Origin: 20CM-2-65-7 sp963830455
GTDB lineage: Bacteria > Gemmatimonadota > Gemmatimonadetes > Gemmatimonadales > GWC2-71-9
Assembly: GCA_963830455.1 (NCBI GenBank)
Contig: CAWHMT010000008.1
Coordinates: forward strand, 62,001 to 126,000
DNA length: 64,000 bases
Direction: 5' to 3'
Shown: positions 24,585 through 33,792 of the stretch, in pieces
Layout of the letters: each line of letters starts with the position of its first letter
Position numbering within the stretch: the stretch's first letter is position 1
The notes under the pieces: model-generated
What the model was told of the DNA's origin: nothing
Databases searched by the model: none
What the model saw: the letters and a program-made list of their open reading frames with translations, nothing else
Program-made: the position numbers and the translations under genes

Positions 24585-25771
24585 TAGATCATCTCCACTG
24601 ACAGGGCGACTGCGTTGCCGCCACCCAGGCACAGCGTGGCGAGGCCGGTCTGCTTGTTGTACTGCCTGAGCGCATACAAGAGTGTCGTCAGCACGCGCGC
24701 GCCGGAAGCGCCGATCGGATGGCCGAGCGCCACCGCGCCACCGTGCACGTTGACCCGACTCCAGTCCCAGCCGAGTGCTTTGCCATCTGCCAATGCCTGC
24801 ACGGCGAATGCCTCGTTCGCTTCGATGAGATCGTAATCGGAGATCTTCGCGCCCGTCTTCTTCATCAGGTTCTGCACTGCAACGATCGGCGCGAAGAACA
24901 GGTCCTTGGGCTCGCCGCCGCCGGTCGCGTATCCGGTGATTTTGGCCAGCGGCTTCAGGCTGTGCGTTTTGGCGAATGCGAGCGAGGTCACTACCAGCGC
25001 GCTTGCGCCGTCGTTCAACCCAGGCGCGTTCCCCGGCGTGACCGAGCCGTCCTTTTCGAACGACGGCTTCAGCGCCGCGAGCGCCTCGAGCGTCGTGTCC
25101 TTGCGGGGTGACTCGTCCTTGTCGATGACCGTCACGCCCTTCTTCCCGGGAATTTCGACCGGCACCGTCTCGGCCTTGAAGAAGCACGCCTCCATCGCCT
25201 GCACAGCCTTCTTATGGCTCTCGAACGCGAACTGATCCTGCTCGGCGCGGCTGACGCCCGCTTTCTTGGCCGTGTATTCGGCGAGGTTGCCCATGTGCGT
25301 GTTGGAGAACGAATCCCACAGGCCGTCGTGGATCATGCCGTCCACGAGCTGCGCGTTGCCGGCCTTGATCCCACCGCGCATCCCGTAGACGTAGTGCGGC
25401 GCGTTCGACATCGACTCGAACCCGCCCGCCACGACGCACTGTTCGTCGCCCGCCTTGATCGCCTGCGCCGCGAGCATCACCGCCTTGAGTCCGGAGCCGC
25501 AGACCTTGTTGATCGTCAGCGCGGGGATCGTGCCGGGGAGTCCCGCATGAATCGCGGCCTGCCGCCCGGGCGCCTGCCCTTCACCGGCCTGGAGCACGTT
25601 CCCCATGATCACTTCGTCGACCTGATTGTCGGGGACGCCGGAGCGGCGCATCGCTTCGCGAATCACCAACGCACCAAGCCGGGGACCCGGCAGTGGCGAT
25701 AAGCCGCCGAGATATTTGCCGATCGGGGTTCGGCAGGCTGAGAGGATGACGGGCGTGGTGGCGTCGCTCAT
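24584..25771 (-). CDS. Acetyl-CoA C-acetyltransferase (thiolase)
   Basis: A 395-residue thiolase that condenses two acetyl-CoA or cleaves 3-oxoacyl-CoA. The nucleophile Cys91 lies in NKVCGSGLKAV. The His motif is ALGHPIGASGAR, and the second Cys (about 381) is in CLGGGNAVALS. It closes the set hydroxyacyl-CoA dehydrogenase, acyl-CoA dehydrogenase and leucine-type dehydrogenase lying downstream on the same strand. thrS ends 4 bases before its start codon, so it may be co-transcribed with thrS. Confidence 0.95.
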   Translation of the reverse strand: MSDATTPVILSACRTPIGKYLGGLSPLPGPRLGALVIREAMRRSGVPDNQVDEVIMGNVLQAGEGQAPGRQAAIHAGLPGTIPALTINKVCGSGLKAVMLAAQAIKAGDEQCVVAGGFESMSNAPHYVYGMRGGIKAGNAQLVDGMIHDGLWDSFSNTHMGNLAEYTAKKAGVSRAEQDQFAFESHKKAVQAMEACFFKAETVPVEIPGKKGVTVIDKDESPRKDTTLEALAALKPSFEKDGSVTPGNAPGLNDGASALVVTSLAFAKTHSLKPLAKITGYATGGGEPKDLFFAPIVAVQNLMKKTGAKISDYDLIEANEAFAVQALADGKALGWDWSRVNVHGGAVALGHPIGASGARVLTTLLYALRQYNKQTGLATLCLGGGNAVALSVEMI

Positions 25772-25775
25772 ACGA

Positions 25776-27731
25776 TCAAATTAGCGGCTTGAGACTCCTG
25801 CTGTGTACCTCTTGTTTGAGCTTCTCCACAAACTCGCCAACCGGCATGACGACCTGCTTGTTTCCCGCGCCCCTCACCCGCACCGCGACCGACTTAGCCT
25901 CAGCCTCGCGTTGACCCACCACCGCCATGTACGGCACTTTGTGCGTCTCGGCATCGCGGATCTTGTAGTTCAGCGTCTCGGAGCGCTCGTCGAGATGTGA
26001 CCGGATTCCGGCCTGTCGCAGCGTTTCGTGCACCGCGCGCGCGGCGTCGAGTTGGGCATCGGCGATCGGGAGCACGCGCACCTGCTCGGGTGAGAGCCAC
26101 AGCGGGAACGCACCCGCGAAGTGCTCGATCAGGAATCCCGTGAACCGCTCGATCGTGCCAAAGATCGCGCGGTGCATCATCACGGTGCGATGCGGTTTGT
26201 TGTCCGTGCCGGTGTACTCGAGCTTGAACCGCTCCGGCAGCTCGTAGTCGAGCTGGATCGTGGCACCCTGCCACTCGCGCCCGATCGCGTCGTTGAACTT
26301 GACGTCGATCTTGGGGCCGTAGAATGCGCCGCCGCCCGCGTCGATTCTGTACGTCAGGCCTCTGCGCTTTAGCGCGTTCTCCAACGCCTTTTCTGCAACC
26401 TCCCACATCGCGTCGGTGCCGAGCTTTTTCGCGGGCGGACGCGTTGCGAGGTCGAGCCGGTACTGCAGGCCGAACGTCTTCCCCATCACCAGCTCGACGA
26501 TGTCGAGCATGTTGAAGATCTCTTCCTCGATCTGATCTTCGCGCAGGAAGATGTGCGCGTCGTCCATCGACAGCCCGCGCACCCGCAGCATGCCGTGCAG
26601 CGTGCCCGAGCGCTCGTTGCGATACACATTCGCGATTTCGGCGAGGCGGATCGGGAGATCGCGATAACTGCGCTGCTGGCTCGCGTAGATCAGGATGTGC
26701 ATGGGGCAGTTCATCGGCTTGACGCGATAGCGCACGTCCTCCGACTCGCCTTCGCCCGCCGCCATCGCGGGAAACTGATTCTCGGCATACAGCGGCAAGT
26801 GCCCCGAGCGCAGGAACAGCTGCTCGCGCGTGATGTTGGGCGTGTACACGAGCTGATAGCCGCGCTCGAGGATCACGTTCTCGATGAAGCGGCGCAGCTC
26901 GAAGTTCAGAATCGCACCCTTGGGATGCCAGAAGATCAGCCCGGGGCCGACGTCTTCCTGAATCGAGAACAGATCGAGCTGCTTGCCGATCACGCGGTGG
27001 TCGCGCTTGCGCGCCTCCTCGAGCCGCGTGATGTACTGGTCGAGATCCTGCTTGCTGAACCACGCCGTCCCGTAAATCCGCTGCAGCATCTGGCGCCGCT
27101 CGTCGCCGCGCCAATACGCCCCGGCCGCGTGCAGCAGCTTGAAATGCTGGATCTTCCCCGTGCTCGGCACGTGCGGGCCGCGGCACAGATCGACGAACGG
27201 CCCGTCCGTGTAAACCGAGATGACCTCGTCCGCTTTTAAGTCATCGATTCTCTCCAGCTTCAGCGGATCGTCGACGAACCGCTGCTTCGCTTCAGCGCGG
27301 GACACCTCTTCCCGTGTGAACGGGTAATCGGCCTTCGTGACCTCGGCCATCTTCTGCTCGATGGCTTCCAGATCGTCCGGGGTGAACGGCCGGCCGATGT
27401 CGAAGTCGTAGTAGAACCCGTCTTCGATCGGCGGGCCGAATCCGATCTGCGCCTTGGGAAAGAGCTGCCGCACCGCGGTCGCCAGCAGGTGCGCCGAGGA
27501 GTGGCGCAGCACGTCGAGCGCCTGCGGGTCCTTGTTCGTGAGGATGGAGACCGTGGCGCCACTCTCGAGCGGGCGTTGCAGGTCCCGCACCTCGCCATTC
27601 ACACGAATCGCAAGTGCCGCCTTCGCCAGGCCCGGGCCGACGGCGCGGGCGAGGTCGGCGCCCGTCGCGCCGGCCGGCAGGGTCTTCGTGCTCCCATCCG
27701 GCAGGACGACCTGAATCTCGGATGCGGGCAT
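25776..27731 (-). CDS. thrS: Threonyl-tRNA synthetase
   Basis: 651 residues, full length. Domains in order: TGS (1-62), editing domain (HSSAHLL and later CRGPHVP), class II catalytic core and anticodon-binding domain. The zinc ligands are visible in MNCPMH, DDAHIF and MMHRAIFG. It charges tRNA-Thr and deacylates Ser-tRNA-Thr. It follows the 57-residue membrane protein gene by two bases and precedes thiolase by four. Confidence 0.97.
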   Translation of the reverse strand: MPASEIQVVLPDGSTKTLPAGATGADLARAVGPGLAKAALAIRVNGEVRDLQRPLESGATVSILTNKDPQALDVLRHSSAHLLATAVRQLFPKAQIGFGPPIEDGFYYDFDIGRPFTPDDLEAIEQKMAEVTKADYPFTREEVSRAEAKQRFVDDPLKLERIDDLKADEVISVYTDGPFVDLCRGPHVPSTGKIQHFKLLHAAGAYWRGDERRQMLQRIYGTAWFSKQDLDQYITRLEEARKRDHRVIGKQLDLFSIQEDVGPGLIFWHPKGAILNFELRRFIENVILERGYQLVYTPNITREQLFLRSGHLPLYAENQFPAMAAGEGESEDVRYRVKPMNCPMHILIYASQQRSYRDLPIRLAEIANVYRNERSGTLHGMLRVRGLSMDDAHIFLREDQIEEEIFNMLDIVELVMGKTFGLQYRLDLATRPPAKKLGTDAMWEVAEKALENALKRRGLTYRIDAGGGAFYGPKIDVKFNDAIGREWQGATIQLDYELPERFKLEYTGTDNKPHRTVMMHRAIFGTIERFTGFLIEHFAGAFPLWLSPEQVRVLPIADAQLDAARAVHETLRQAGIRSHLDERSETLNYKIRDAETHKVPYMAVVGQREAEAKSVAVRVRGAGNKQVVMPVGEFVEKLKQEVHSRSLKPLI

Positions 27732-27733
27732 AT

Positions 27734-27907
27734 CTAGGGAGTAGTCGTCGTCGCCGGGGGAGGCACGGTGCCGAGCGGCTGCACCTGCAACCCGAACCGG
27801 AAATAGAGACCCACGGAAAACAGAATCACGGCGCCGAGCAGCACCCAGCGCACGAGGCGCGCGGGCGGGAGACGTTCTTCAGCGGGCACGGATTTGGGAG
27901 ACGTCAT
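27734..27907 (-). CDS. Small single-pass membrane protein upstream of thrS
   Basis: A 57-residue reading frame from ATG 27907 to TAG 27734. It has a charged N-terminus (MTSPKSVPAEERLPPARLVR), one hydrophobic helix (WVLLGAVILFSVGLYFRFGL) and a short Pro/Thr tail. Its stop is two bases from the thrS start, and a candidate promoter precedes it, so it would be the first gene of the thrS operon. Too short to assign by similarity. The overall shape (cytoplasmic basic arm, one helix, short periplasmic tail) is convincing but not proof of expression. Confidence 0.65.
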   Translation of the reverse strand: MTSPKSVPAEERLPPARLVRWVLLGAVILFSVGLYFRFGLQVQPLGTVPPPATTTTP

Positions 27908-27943
27908 TGGACGATATTCTAGTGGCCGCTTCTATATTAAGGA
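27908..27943. promoter_or_regulatory. Compact divergent promoter region, thrS operon and valS
   Basis: Only 36 bases separate the two divergent start codons. Rightward, TATATT (27933-27938) ends 5 bases before the valS ATG. Leftward, TAGAAT (27921-27916 on the minus strand) ends 8 bases before ATG 27907. AAGGA before valS touches the ATG too closely to act as a normal ribosome site. Both transcripts would then be leaderless or nearly so. Visual call. Confidence 0.4.
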
Positions 27944-30589
27944 ATGGCATACGATCCGCGGCCCGTCGAACCGGCCATCTACAAGCGCTGGCTCGAAGCG
28001 GGCGTATTCCAGCCCCGCCCCGACGCCGAACCGTATGTCATAGTCATTCCACCGCCCAACGTGACCGACGTGCTGCACGTGGGCCACGCGCTCAACAACA
28101 CCATTCAGGACGTGTTGATCCGGTTCGAGCGGATGCGCGGCCGAGCGGCGGAATGGCTGCCGGGCACCGACCACGCGGGCATCGCCACGCAGAATGTGAT
28201 CGAAAAACGCCTGAAGGCCGAAGGGAAGACGCGCTTCGACCTGGGGCGTGAGGCATTCGTGCAGCGCGTGTGGGAGTTCGTCAACAAGACCGGCAACACG
28301 ATCATCGAGCAGCTCAAGCAGATCGGCTGCTCGTGCGACTGGACCCGCACGCGCTTCACGCTCGATCCCGAGTACTCGCGCGCCGTGCGCGAGGTGTTCG
28401 TGCGCCTGTGGGAACAGCAGCTGATCTACCGCGGCCACCGCGTGATCCACTGGTGCCCCACCTGCCTCACCGCCCTCTCTGATGAAGAGGCCGAGCACCA
28501 CGAGACCAACGGAAATCTGTACTACATCAAGTATCCGCTGGCCGACGGCACGGGGTCCCTCACCGTGGCCACGACGCGTCCCGAGACGATGCTCGGCGAC
28601 ACCGCGGTCGCGGTAAATCCCGAGGACGCGCGCGCGCGGCCCTTCATCGGCAAGAAGGCGCGGCTGCCGATCGTGGCGATCGAGATCCCGATCGTCGCGG
28701 ACGATGTAGTGGACAAGGAGTTCGGGACAGGCTTCGTGAAGGTTACTCCAGCGCACGACCCCAACGACTTCGAGATCGGGAAACGGCACAACCTCGAGAT
28801 GCCGCTGGTCATGTCCGAGGATGGCAAGATGGATGGTGACCGCGTGCCCGCCGAGCTGCGCGGCGTGGACCGGTTCGAGGCGCGCAAGCGGATCGTGAAG
28901 CAGCTCGAGAAGGCCGGGTTGCTCGAAAAAGTCGAACCGCACCGCCACTCCGTACGACGCTGTTATCGCTGCGACACGGTGGTGGAGCCACGGCTCAGCG
29001 ATCAGTGGTTCGTGAAGATGAAGCCGCTCGCCGAACCGGTGCTCGAGAAGTTTCGGGAGGGCGCCTACACCATCGCGCCGGAGCGCTGGCGCGCGACGTA
29101 CGACCACTGGATGGCGAACATCCGCGACTGGAACATCTCGCGGCAGATCTGGTGGGGGCACCGGATTCCCGTGTTCACCTGCCAGAAATGCAAACACCAA
29201 TGGGCCGATCGCACCGATCCCGATCAGTGCCCGCGCTGCACCGGGCCCGCGAGCACGATCGAGCAGGACCCGGACGTCCTCGACACCTGGTTCTCGTCCT
29301 GGCTGTGGCCGTTCGCCACGTTCGGCTGGCCCACCGAAACGCCCGATCTGCGCCGCTTCTATCCCGGGCACACGCTCGTCACCGCGCCCGAGATTCTGTT
29401 CTTCTGGGTCGCCCGGATGCTGATGTCGGGCTACCACTTCATGGACCGGCGGCTGCCGTTCACGGCCGTGTACCTGCACGGCACGGTGCGTGACACGAAA
29501 CATCGCAAGATGTCGAAGTCGCTCGGCAACGGGATCGATCCGCTCGACGTGGTAAAGCTGTTCGGCGCCGATGCGCTGCGGTGGACATTGATCGCCGGCA
29601 GCTCGCTCGGCGCCGACGTGATCCTCGATCCGAACGATCTGGAGACGACGTTCGCGCCGGGCCGGAACTTCGCGAACAAGCTCTGGAACATCGGCCAGTT
29701 CGTGCTCGGTCAGCTCCCCGCCACGGTCCCGACGCTCGAGTCAGTGGACCGGCGCTCGTTCACCCTCGCCGATCGCTGGATCCTGTCGCGCGCGCAAGCC
29801 GTGATCCGCGAAGCGACCGCGTCGCTCGAGCAGTTCCGGCTCGACGAAGCGGCGAAGCGCTGCTTCGAGTTCGCCTGGAACGAGCTGGCGGACTGGTACG
29901 TGGAGGCGGTCAAGCCGCGCATGACCGCCGCCGCCGCGGCCACACCGCAGGCGGTGCTGGGCTACTGTTTCGACCTCGTGCTGCGGCTGCTGCACCCGGT
30001 GGTCCCCTTCATTAGTGAGGAGCTGTGGCAACGGCTTCCGGGCAGACAGGCGCATGAGCTGCTGGCGACGGCCCGCTGGCCCGTTGCCCGTCCCGAGCTG
30101 GAAGACCCGCGCGCCGATCAGGACTTCGGGCGCGTCAAGACGGTCATCGAGCACATTCGCTCGATCCGCGCCGAGTACCGCGTCACCCCAAAGACGAAGC
30201 TGCGGGCGACGGTGGTCGCGCGCGGCAACGACAAGGCGGCGACGTTCGAGGGGGAGCGCGACACGATCGTGCGGCTGGCGCAGCTCGAGAGCCTGTCGCT
30301 CGACGGAGTCCCACAGGGCGTCGGCGCGCACGCCGTGTTCGGCGACGGCAGCGAAGTGGTCGTCGCGCTCGAAGGCTTGGTGGATGTCACGCAGGAGTGT
30401 CGGAGGCTATCAGAGGAGTTCGAGCGTCTCGACAAACAGCTCACGAGCCTCGCCGCCCGGCTGACCAACGAAAGTTTCGTCTCGCGCGCGCCGCAGGACG
30501 TCGTAGCCAAGGAGCGCGAAAAGGAAAAGGCATGGCGCGACCAGCGCGACGTTCTCGCCGGGAAGCTCAAATCACTCGGCTGCTCGTAG
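27944..30589 (+). CDS. valS: Valyl-tRNA synthetase
   Basis: 881 residues, complete. HIGH-type motif PPPNVTDVLHVGHALNN, CP1 editing domain, and KMSKS in HRKMSKSLGNG. Zinc-type Cys pairs are at RCYRCD and CQKC...CPRC. The C-terminal coiled-coil (LSEEFERLDKQLTSLAARLT) is intact. It charges tRNA-Val and edits Thr-tRNA-Val. It leads a long plus-strand run whose next gene begins inside its last 58 bases. Confidence 0.97.
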   Translation: MAYDPRPVEPAIYKRWLEAGVFQPRPDAEPYVIVIPPPNVTDVLHVGHALNNTIQDVLIRFERMRGRAAEWLPGTDHAGIATQNVIEKRLKAEGKTRFDLGREAFVQRVWEFVNKTGNTIIEQLKQIGCSCDWTRTRFTLDPEYSRAVREVFVRLWEQQLIYRGHRVIHWCPTCLTALSDEEAEHHETNGNLYYIKYPLADGTGSLTVATTRPETMLGDTAVAVNPEDARARPFIGKKARLPIVAIEIPIVADDVVDKEFGTGFVKVTPAHDPNDFEIGKRHNLEMPLVMSEDGKMDGDRVPAELRGVDRFEARKRIVKQLEKAGLLEKVEPHRHSVRRCYRCDTVVEPRLSDQWFVKMKPLAEPVLEKFREGAYTIAPERWRATYDHWMANIRDWNISRQIWWGHRIPVFTCQKCKHQWADRTDPDQCPRCTGPASTIEQDPDVLDTWFSSWLWPFATFGWPTETPDLRRFYPGHTLVTAPEILFFWVARMLMSGYHFMDRRLPFTAVYLHGTVRDTKHRKMSKSLGNGIDPLDVVKLFGADALRWTLIAGSSLGADVILDPNDLETTFAPGRNFANKLWNIGQFVLGQLPATVPTLESVDRRSFTLADRWILSRAQAVIREATASLEQFRLDEAAKRCFEFAWNELADWYVEAVKPRMTAAAAATPQAVLGYCFDLVLRLLHPVVPFISEELWQRLPGRQAHELLATARWPVARPELEDPRADQDFGRVKTVIEHIRSIRAEYRVTPKTKLRATVVARGNDKAATFEGERDTIVRLAQLESLSLDGVPQGVGAHAVFGDGSEVVVALEGLVDVTQECRRLSEEFERLDKQLTSLAARLTNESFVSRAPQDVVAKEREKEKAWRDQRDVLAGKLKSLGCS

Positions 30590-31839
30590 CGGGGGCCGCT
30601 GCAGTACTGCTCGCCTGCGCCAGTGTCGGCCAGCCGCCCGGCGGGCCGCCCGACGTCGCGCCGCCCAAGATCGTCTCGATCAAGCCCGAGTCGGGCGCGG
30701 TCGTTCCCGATTTCAACGGCGACGTCGTCATTCAGTTCGACGAGACCGTGGACGAGCAACCCAGTGGCGGTGGCCGCGGCTCGGGGGGCGGCGGTGACGT
30801 GAGCGGACTCGCGCAGCAGGTGCTGCTGTCGCCGGTCGCGGGGCCGCTGAAGGTGAGCTGGCACCGCTCGCGCATCACCGTCAAACCCAAGGAAGGATGG
30901 AAGCGGCGCGTCTATCGCTTCGAAGTCCTGCCCGGCTTCTACGATTTGCGCCGCAACCGTTTCGATTCGAGCGCCACGGTGCTGTTCTCGCGGGGGCCCG
31001 CGATCGCTCACGCGCGCATCGGCGGCATCGCGTTGAAGTGGGTCGAGCAGACGATTCTGCTGCGCGCGCTGATCGAAGCGGTCCCGCTCCCCGACACGGT
31101 GGGCTACTTGACCATGGCCGATTCGGGCGGCCAGTTCAACCTCGAGAATCTGCAACCGGGACGCTACATCGTGTATGCAACGGCCGATGCCAATGGCGAT
31201 CGGCGCCGCAGCCTGCGTGAGGCGTATGATTCGGTCGAGGTCACGCTCGACTCGAGCACCAACGTCGCGCTCTACACGTTCCCCCACGACACCGTAGCGC
31301 CGCGGCCGCGCACCGCGACGTTCGTCGATTCGGTCACGGTGCGCGTCGAGTTCAGCCAACCGCTCGAACCCACCGCGTCGTTCGACACGACGAATGTGCG
31401 CGTGCTCGAGCTGCCCGATTCCACTCGGGTCGCCGTGGCCCAGATGCTCACGCAACGGCAGTACGACTCGCTGCAAACCAAGGCGCGCCAGCAGGCTGAC
31501 TCTGAAAGGGCGGCAAGGGACACAACGAAGCCGCCGCCAGCCGCACAACCTCCGCCGCCCTCTCGCCGCCCTTCGCCGCCCGCGCAACCCGCGCCGGAGG
31601 CGCGGGTGCGCGTTGACACAGCACTCGTGCACCAGTTGCTCGCGCGCCGTCCGATTCCGTCCGACAAGATCGTGATCAAGCTCGTGAACCCGATGAAGCC
31701 CGAGACGCGCTACGTCGTCGCGGTCCAGGGCGCGACGAATCTGATCGGCCGGAAAGGCGAAGGGAACGTCAGCTTCACGGTGCCGAAGCCCACCGCGCGC
31801 GACACGACGCCCGACGCACGACGCCCGAACCGTCCATGA
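30532..31839 (+). CDS. Ig-like (SbsA-type) lipoprotein
   Basis: About 435 residues. ATG 30532, preceded by AAAAGGAAAAGG, starts a basic N-terminus and lipobox VLLAC. The start of the mature protein (PPGGPPDVAPPKIVSIKPESG, then VVIQFDE) matches the Ig-like lipoproteins common in Bacteroidota and relatives. A beta-sandwich region follows, then a carboxypeptidase-regulatory-like unit (LENLQPGRYIVYATADANGD), a Pro-rich linker around residues 330-355, and a final Ig-like piece. Probably outer-membrane or periplasmic; exact role unknown. It overlaps valS by 58 bases and selA by 4. Confidence 0.75.
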   Translation: MARPARRSRREAQITRLLVAGAAAVLLACASVGQPPGGPPDVAPPKIVSIKPESGAVVPDFNGDVVIQFDETVDEQPSGGGRGSGGGGDVSGLAQQVLLSPVAGPLKVSWHRSRITVKPKEGWKRRVYRFEVLPGFYDLRRNRFDSSATVLFSRGPAIAHARIGGIALKWVEQTILLRALIEAVPLPDTVGYLTMADSGGQFNLENLQPGRYIVYATADANGDRRRSLREAYDSVEVTLDSSTNVALYTFPHDTVAPRPRTATFVDSVTVRVEFSQPLEPTASFDTTNVRVLELPDSTRVAVAQMLTQRQYDSLQTKARQQADSERAARDTTKPPPAAQPPPPSRRPSPPAQPAPEARVRVDTALVHQLLARRPIPSDKIVIKLVNPMKPETRYVVAVQGATNLIGRKGEGNVSFTVPKPTARDTTPDARRPNRP

Positions 31840-33248
31840 GCGATCCCCGCCGCCAGCTGCCTTCCATTGACGCGCTCCTGGCGGGCCCGGGCGTGGCCGC
31901 GCTGCTTGTTCACCATCCGCGGACGTTGGTGGTGAAAGCCGCGCGCGCGGCGGTCGATGCCGCGCGCGACAACGGCGGCACGCCACCCGCAGAGGGTTGG
32001 GACGCGGCCGTCGGCGCGGCGGTGCGGCGCCTCGCCGTTTCTTCGCTCACGCCTGTCATCAACGCCACCGGCGTCGTTCTGCACACGAACCTCGGCCGCG
32101 CGCCGCTCGCCCCGGCCGCCATTGCGGCGCTGACCCGCGTCGCGGCCGGGTACGCGGCGCTCGAGTACGATCTGGACCGCGGCACCCGCGGCTCGCGGCA
32201 TGCGCATTGCCGCGACCTGCTGGTCGAGCTGACGGGGGCGGCGGATGCGATGGTAGTCAACAACGCCGCAGGGGCGGTGCTGCTCGCCCTCAGCGCCGTG
32301 GCCAAGGGCGGGGACGCCATCGTCTCGCGCGGCGAGCTGGTCGAGATCGGCGGGTCGTTCCGGATTCCCGACATCATGGCGCGGTCGGGGGCACGCCTCG
32401 TGGAAGTTGGCACGACCAATCGGACACACCCGCTCGATTACGAACGAGCCCTAACGCCCAACTCCAAGATCCTTCTCAAGGTCCACCGCTCCAACTTCCA
32501 GGTCACCGGCTTCACCGCCGATGTCGCAGTCGTCGAGCTGGCGGAGCTCGCGCACAAGCGTGGCATTGTGTGCGTGTACGATCTCGGCAGCGGGCTGCTC
32601 GTCAACCTCTCCGCGTGGGGATTGAGCGGCGAACCCACGGTTCAGGAAGGCGTCGCGGCGGGCGCCGATCTGGTGATCTTCAGCGGCGACAAGCTGCTGG
32701 GCGGCCCCCAGGCGGGGATTCTCGTCGGGAGCGAGCAGGTGATCGCGGCGTGCCGCGCCGACCCGATCGCCCGCACCGTGCGCGCCGACAAGCTCACGCT
32801 CGCGGCGCTCGAGGCGACGCTCGCGCTCTATCGCGATCGCGACAGCGCCATTCATGACATCCCGGTGCTCCGCATGCTGACGGAAAGCACTGACGGCGTG
32901 AAACGGCGTGCAGAGGCGTTACTGCGCGGCGCGGGTCGGGGAGAGCTGCTCGAGGGTGACTCTGAAGTCGGCGGGGGGTCGTTCCCCGGGGCGAAGGTCC
33001 GGACCTGGCTGGCGGGCTTCCCCGACGAATCGCTGGCCGAGCGGCTGCGCCGCTACGATCCGCCGATCATCGCGCGCGTCGCCGGCAACCGCGTGCTGCT
33101 CGATGCGCGCACGATTCTCCCCAACCAGGTCGACATCGTCATTGCCGCGCTGCATGCCCGATGGCTGACGGCCATCCCGCCGTTTTTCTCGACCGCGACG
33201 GCACGATCGTCGCAGACCCCGGATTCCTCCACGCGCCGGGCCAGGTGA
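31836..33248 (+). CDS. selA: L-seryl-tRNA(Sec) selenium transferase
   Basis: SelA converts Ser-tRNA(Sec) to Sec-tRNA(Sec) using selenophosphate and PLP. The 470-residue protein has the diagnostic VINATGVVLHTNLGRAPL, the PLP lysine Lys286 in FSGDKLLGGPQAG, and RTVRADKLTLAALEATL. The last ~25 residues run through the start of gmhB in another frame (88-base overlap) and are probably non-conserved tail. No selB, selC, selD or recognisable in-frame-TGA selenoprotein occurs in the window, so activity in selenocysteine synthesis depends on genes elsewhere. Confidence 0.93.
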   Translation: MSDPRRQLPSIDALLAGPGVAALLVHHPRTLVVKAARAAVDAARDNGGTPPAEGWDAAVGAAVRRLAVSSLTPVINATGVVLHTNLGRAPLAPAAIAALTRVAAGYAALEYDLDRGTRGSRHAHCRDLLVELTGAADAMVVNNAAGAVLLALSAVAKGGDAIVSRGELVEIGGSFRIPDIMARSGARLVEVGTTNRTHPLDYERALTPNSKILLKVHRSNFQVTGFTADVAVVELAELAHKRGIVCVYDLGSGLLVNLSAWGLSGEPTVQEGVAAGADLVIFSGDKLLGGPQAGILVGSEQVIAACRADPIARTVRADKLTLAALEATLALYRDRDSAIHDIPVLRMLTESTDGVKRRAEALLRGAGRGELLEGDSEVGGGSFPGAKVRTWLAGFPDESLAERLRRYDPPIIARVAGNRVLLDARTILPNQVDIVIAALHARWLTAIPPFFSTATARSSQTPDSSTRRAR

Positions 33249-33724
33249 AACTGCTGCCCGGGGCGGCCGCCGCCGTGCGCCGGCTCAACGAGCACGGCTT
33301 TCTCGCCATCACCGTCAGCAATCAGTCGGGTATCGCGCGCGGACGGTATACGGTGGAGGACTACGCGGCGGTGCAACGCCGGCTGGCCGAGCTGCTGGAG
33401 AGCCACGGCGCGCACCTGGACGGCTCGTACTTCTGCCCCCATCACCCCGTGATCACCGGCCCCTGCGAGTGTCGCAAACCCGGCTCGAAGCTGTTTCTCG
33501 AGGCCCAGGAAGCGCTGGACATCGACTTCGCCCGGTCGTGGTGGGTGGGCGATCGCCTGTCGGACGTGCAGCCGGCGCTCGCGTTGGGCGGCCACGGCAT
33601 TCTGGTCCTGACCGGGGAGGGCAACCTGGACCAGGGCCAGGCTCGCGCCCTCGGTGTGATGGTCGTCGCGGACCTGGCGCAAGCCGCCGAAGAGATTCAG
33701 CGGCTGAAAGTGCTCGATCCCTGA
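33161..33724 (+). CDS. gmhB: D-glycero-D-manno-heptose 1,7-bisphosphate 7-phosphatase
   Basis: 187 residues, HAD-IIIA phosphatase. Nucleophile motif AVFLDRDGTI, SNQSGIARG, the zinc loop CPHHP with CECRKPGSK, and WWVGDRLSDV are all in place. GmhB removes the 7-phosphate in ADP-heptose synthesis for LPS inner core or S-layer glycans, supporting a diderm envelope. ATG 33161 lies inside selA. Confidence 0.93.
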   Translation: MADGHPAVFLDRDGTIVADPGFLHAPGQVKLLPGAAAAVRRLNEHGFLAITVSNQSGIARGRYTVEDYAAVQRRLAELLESHGAHLDGSYFCPHHPVITGPCECRKPGSKLFLEAQEALDIDFARSWWVGDRLSDVQPALALGGHGILVLTGEGNLDQGQARALGVMVVADLAQAAEEIQRLKVLDP

Positions 33725-33792
33725 TTGTTTTTGGGATTGCAAAATCACAAATTAGCCCGCGCCCCCTTCTCCCCGTTGCCAAGGAGTATCGT

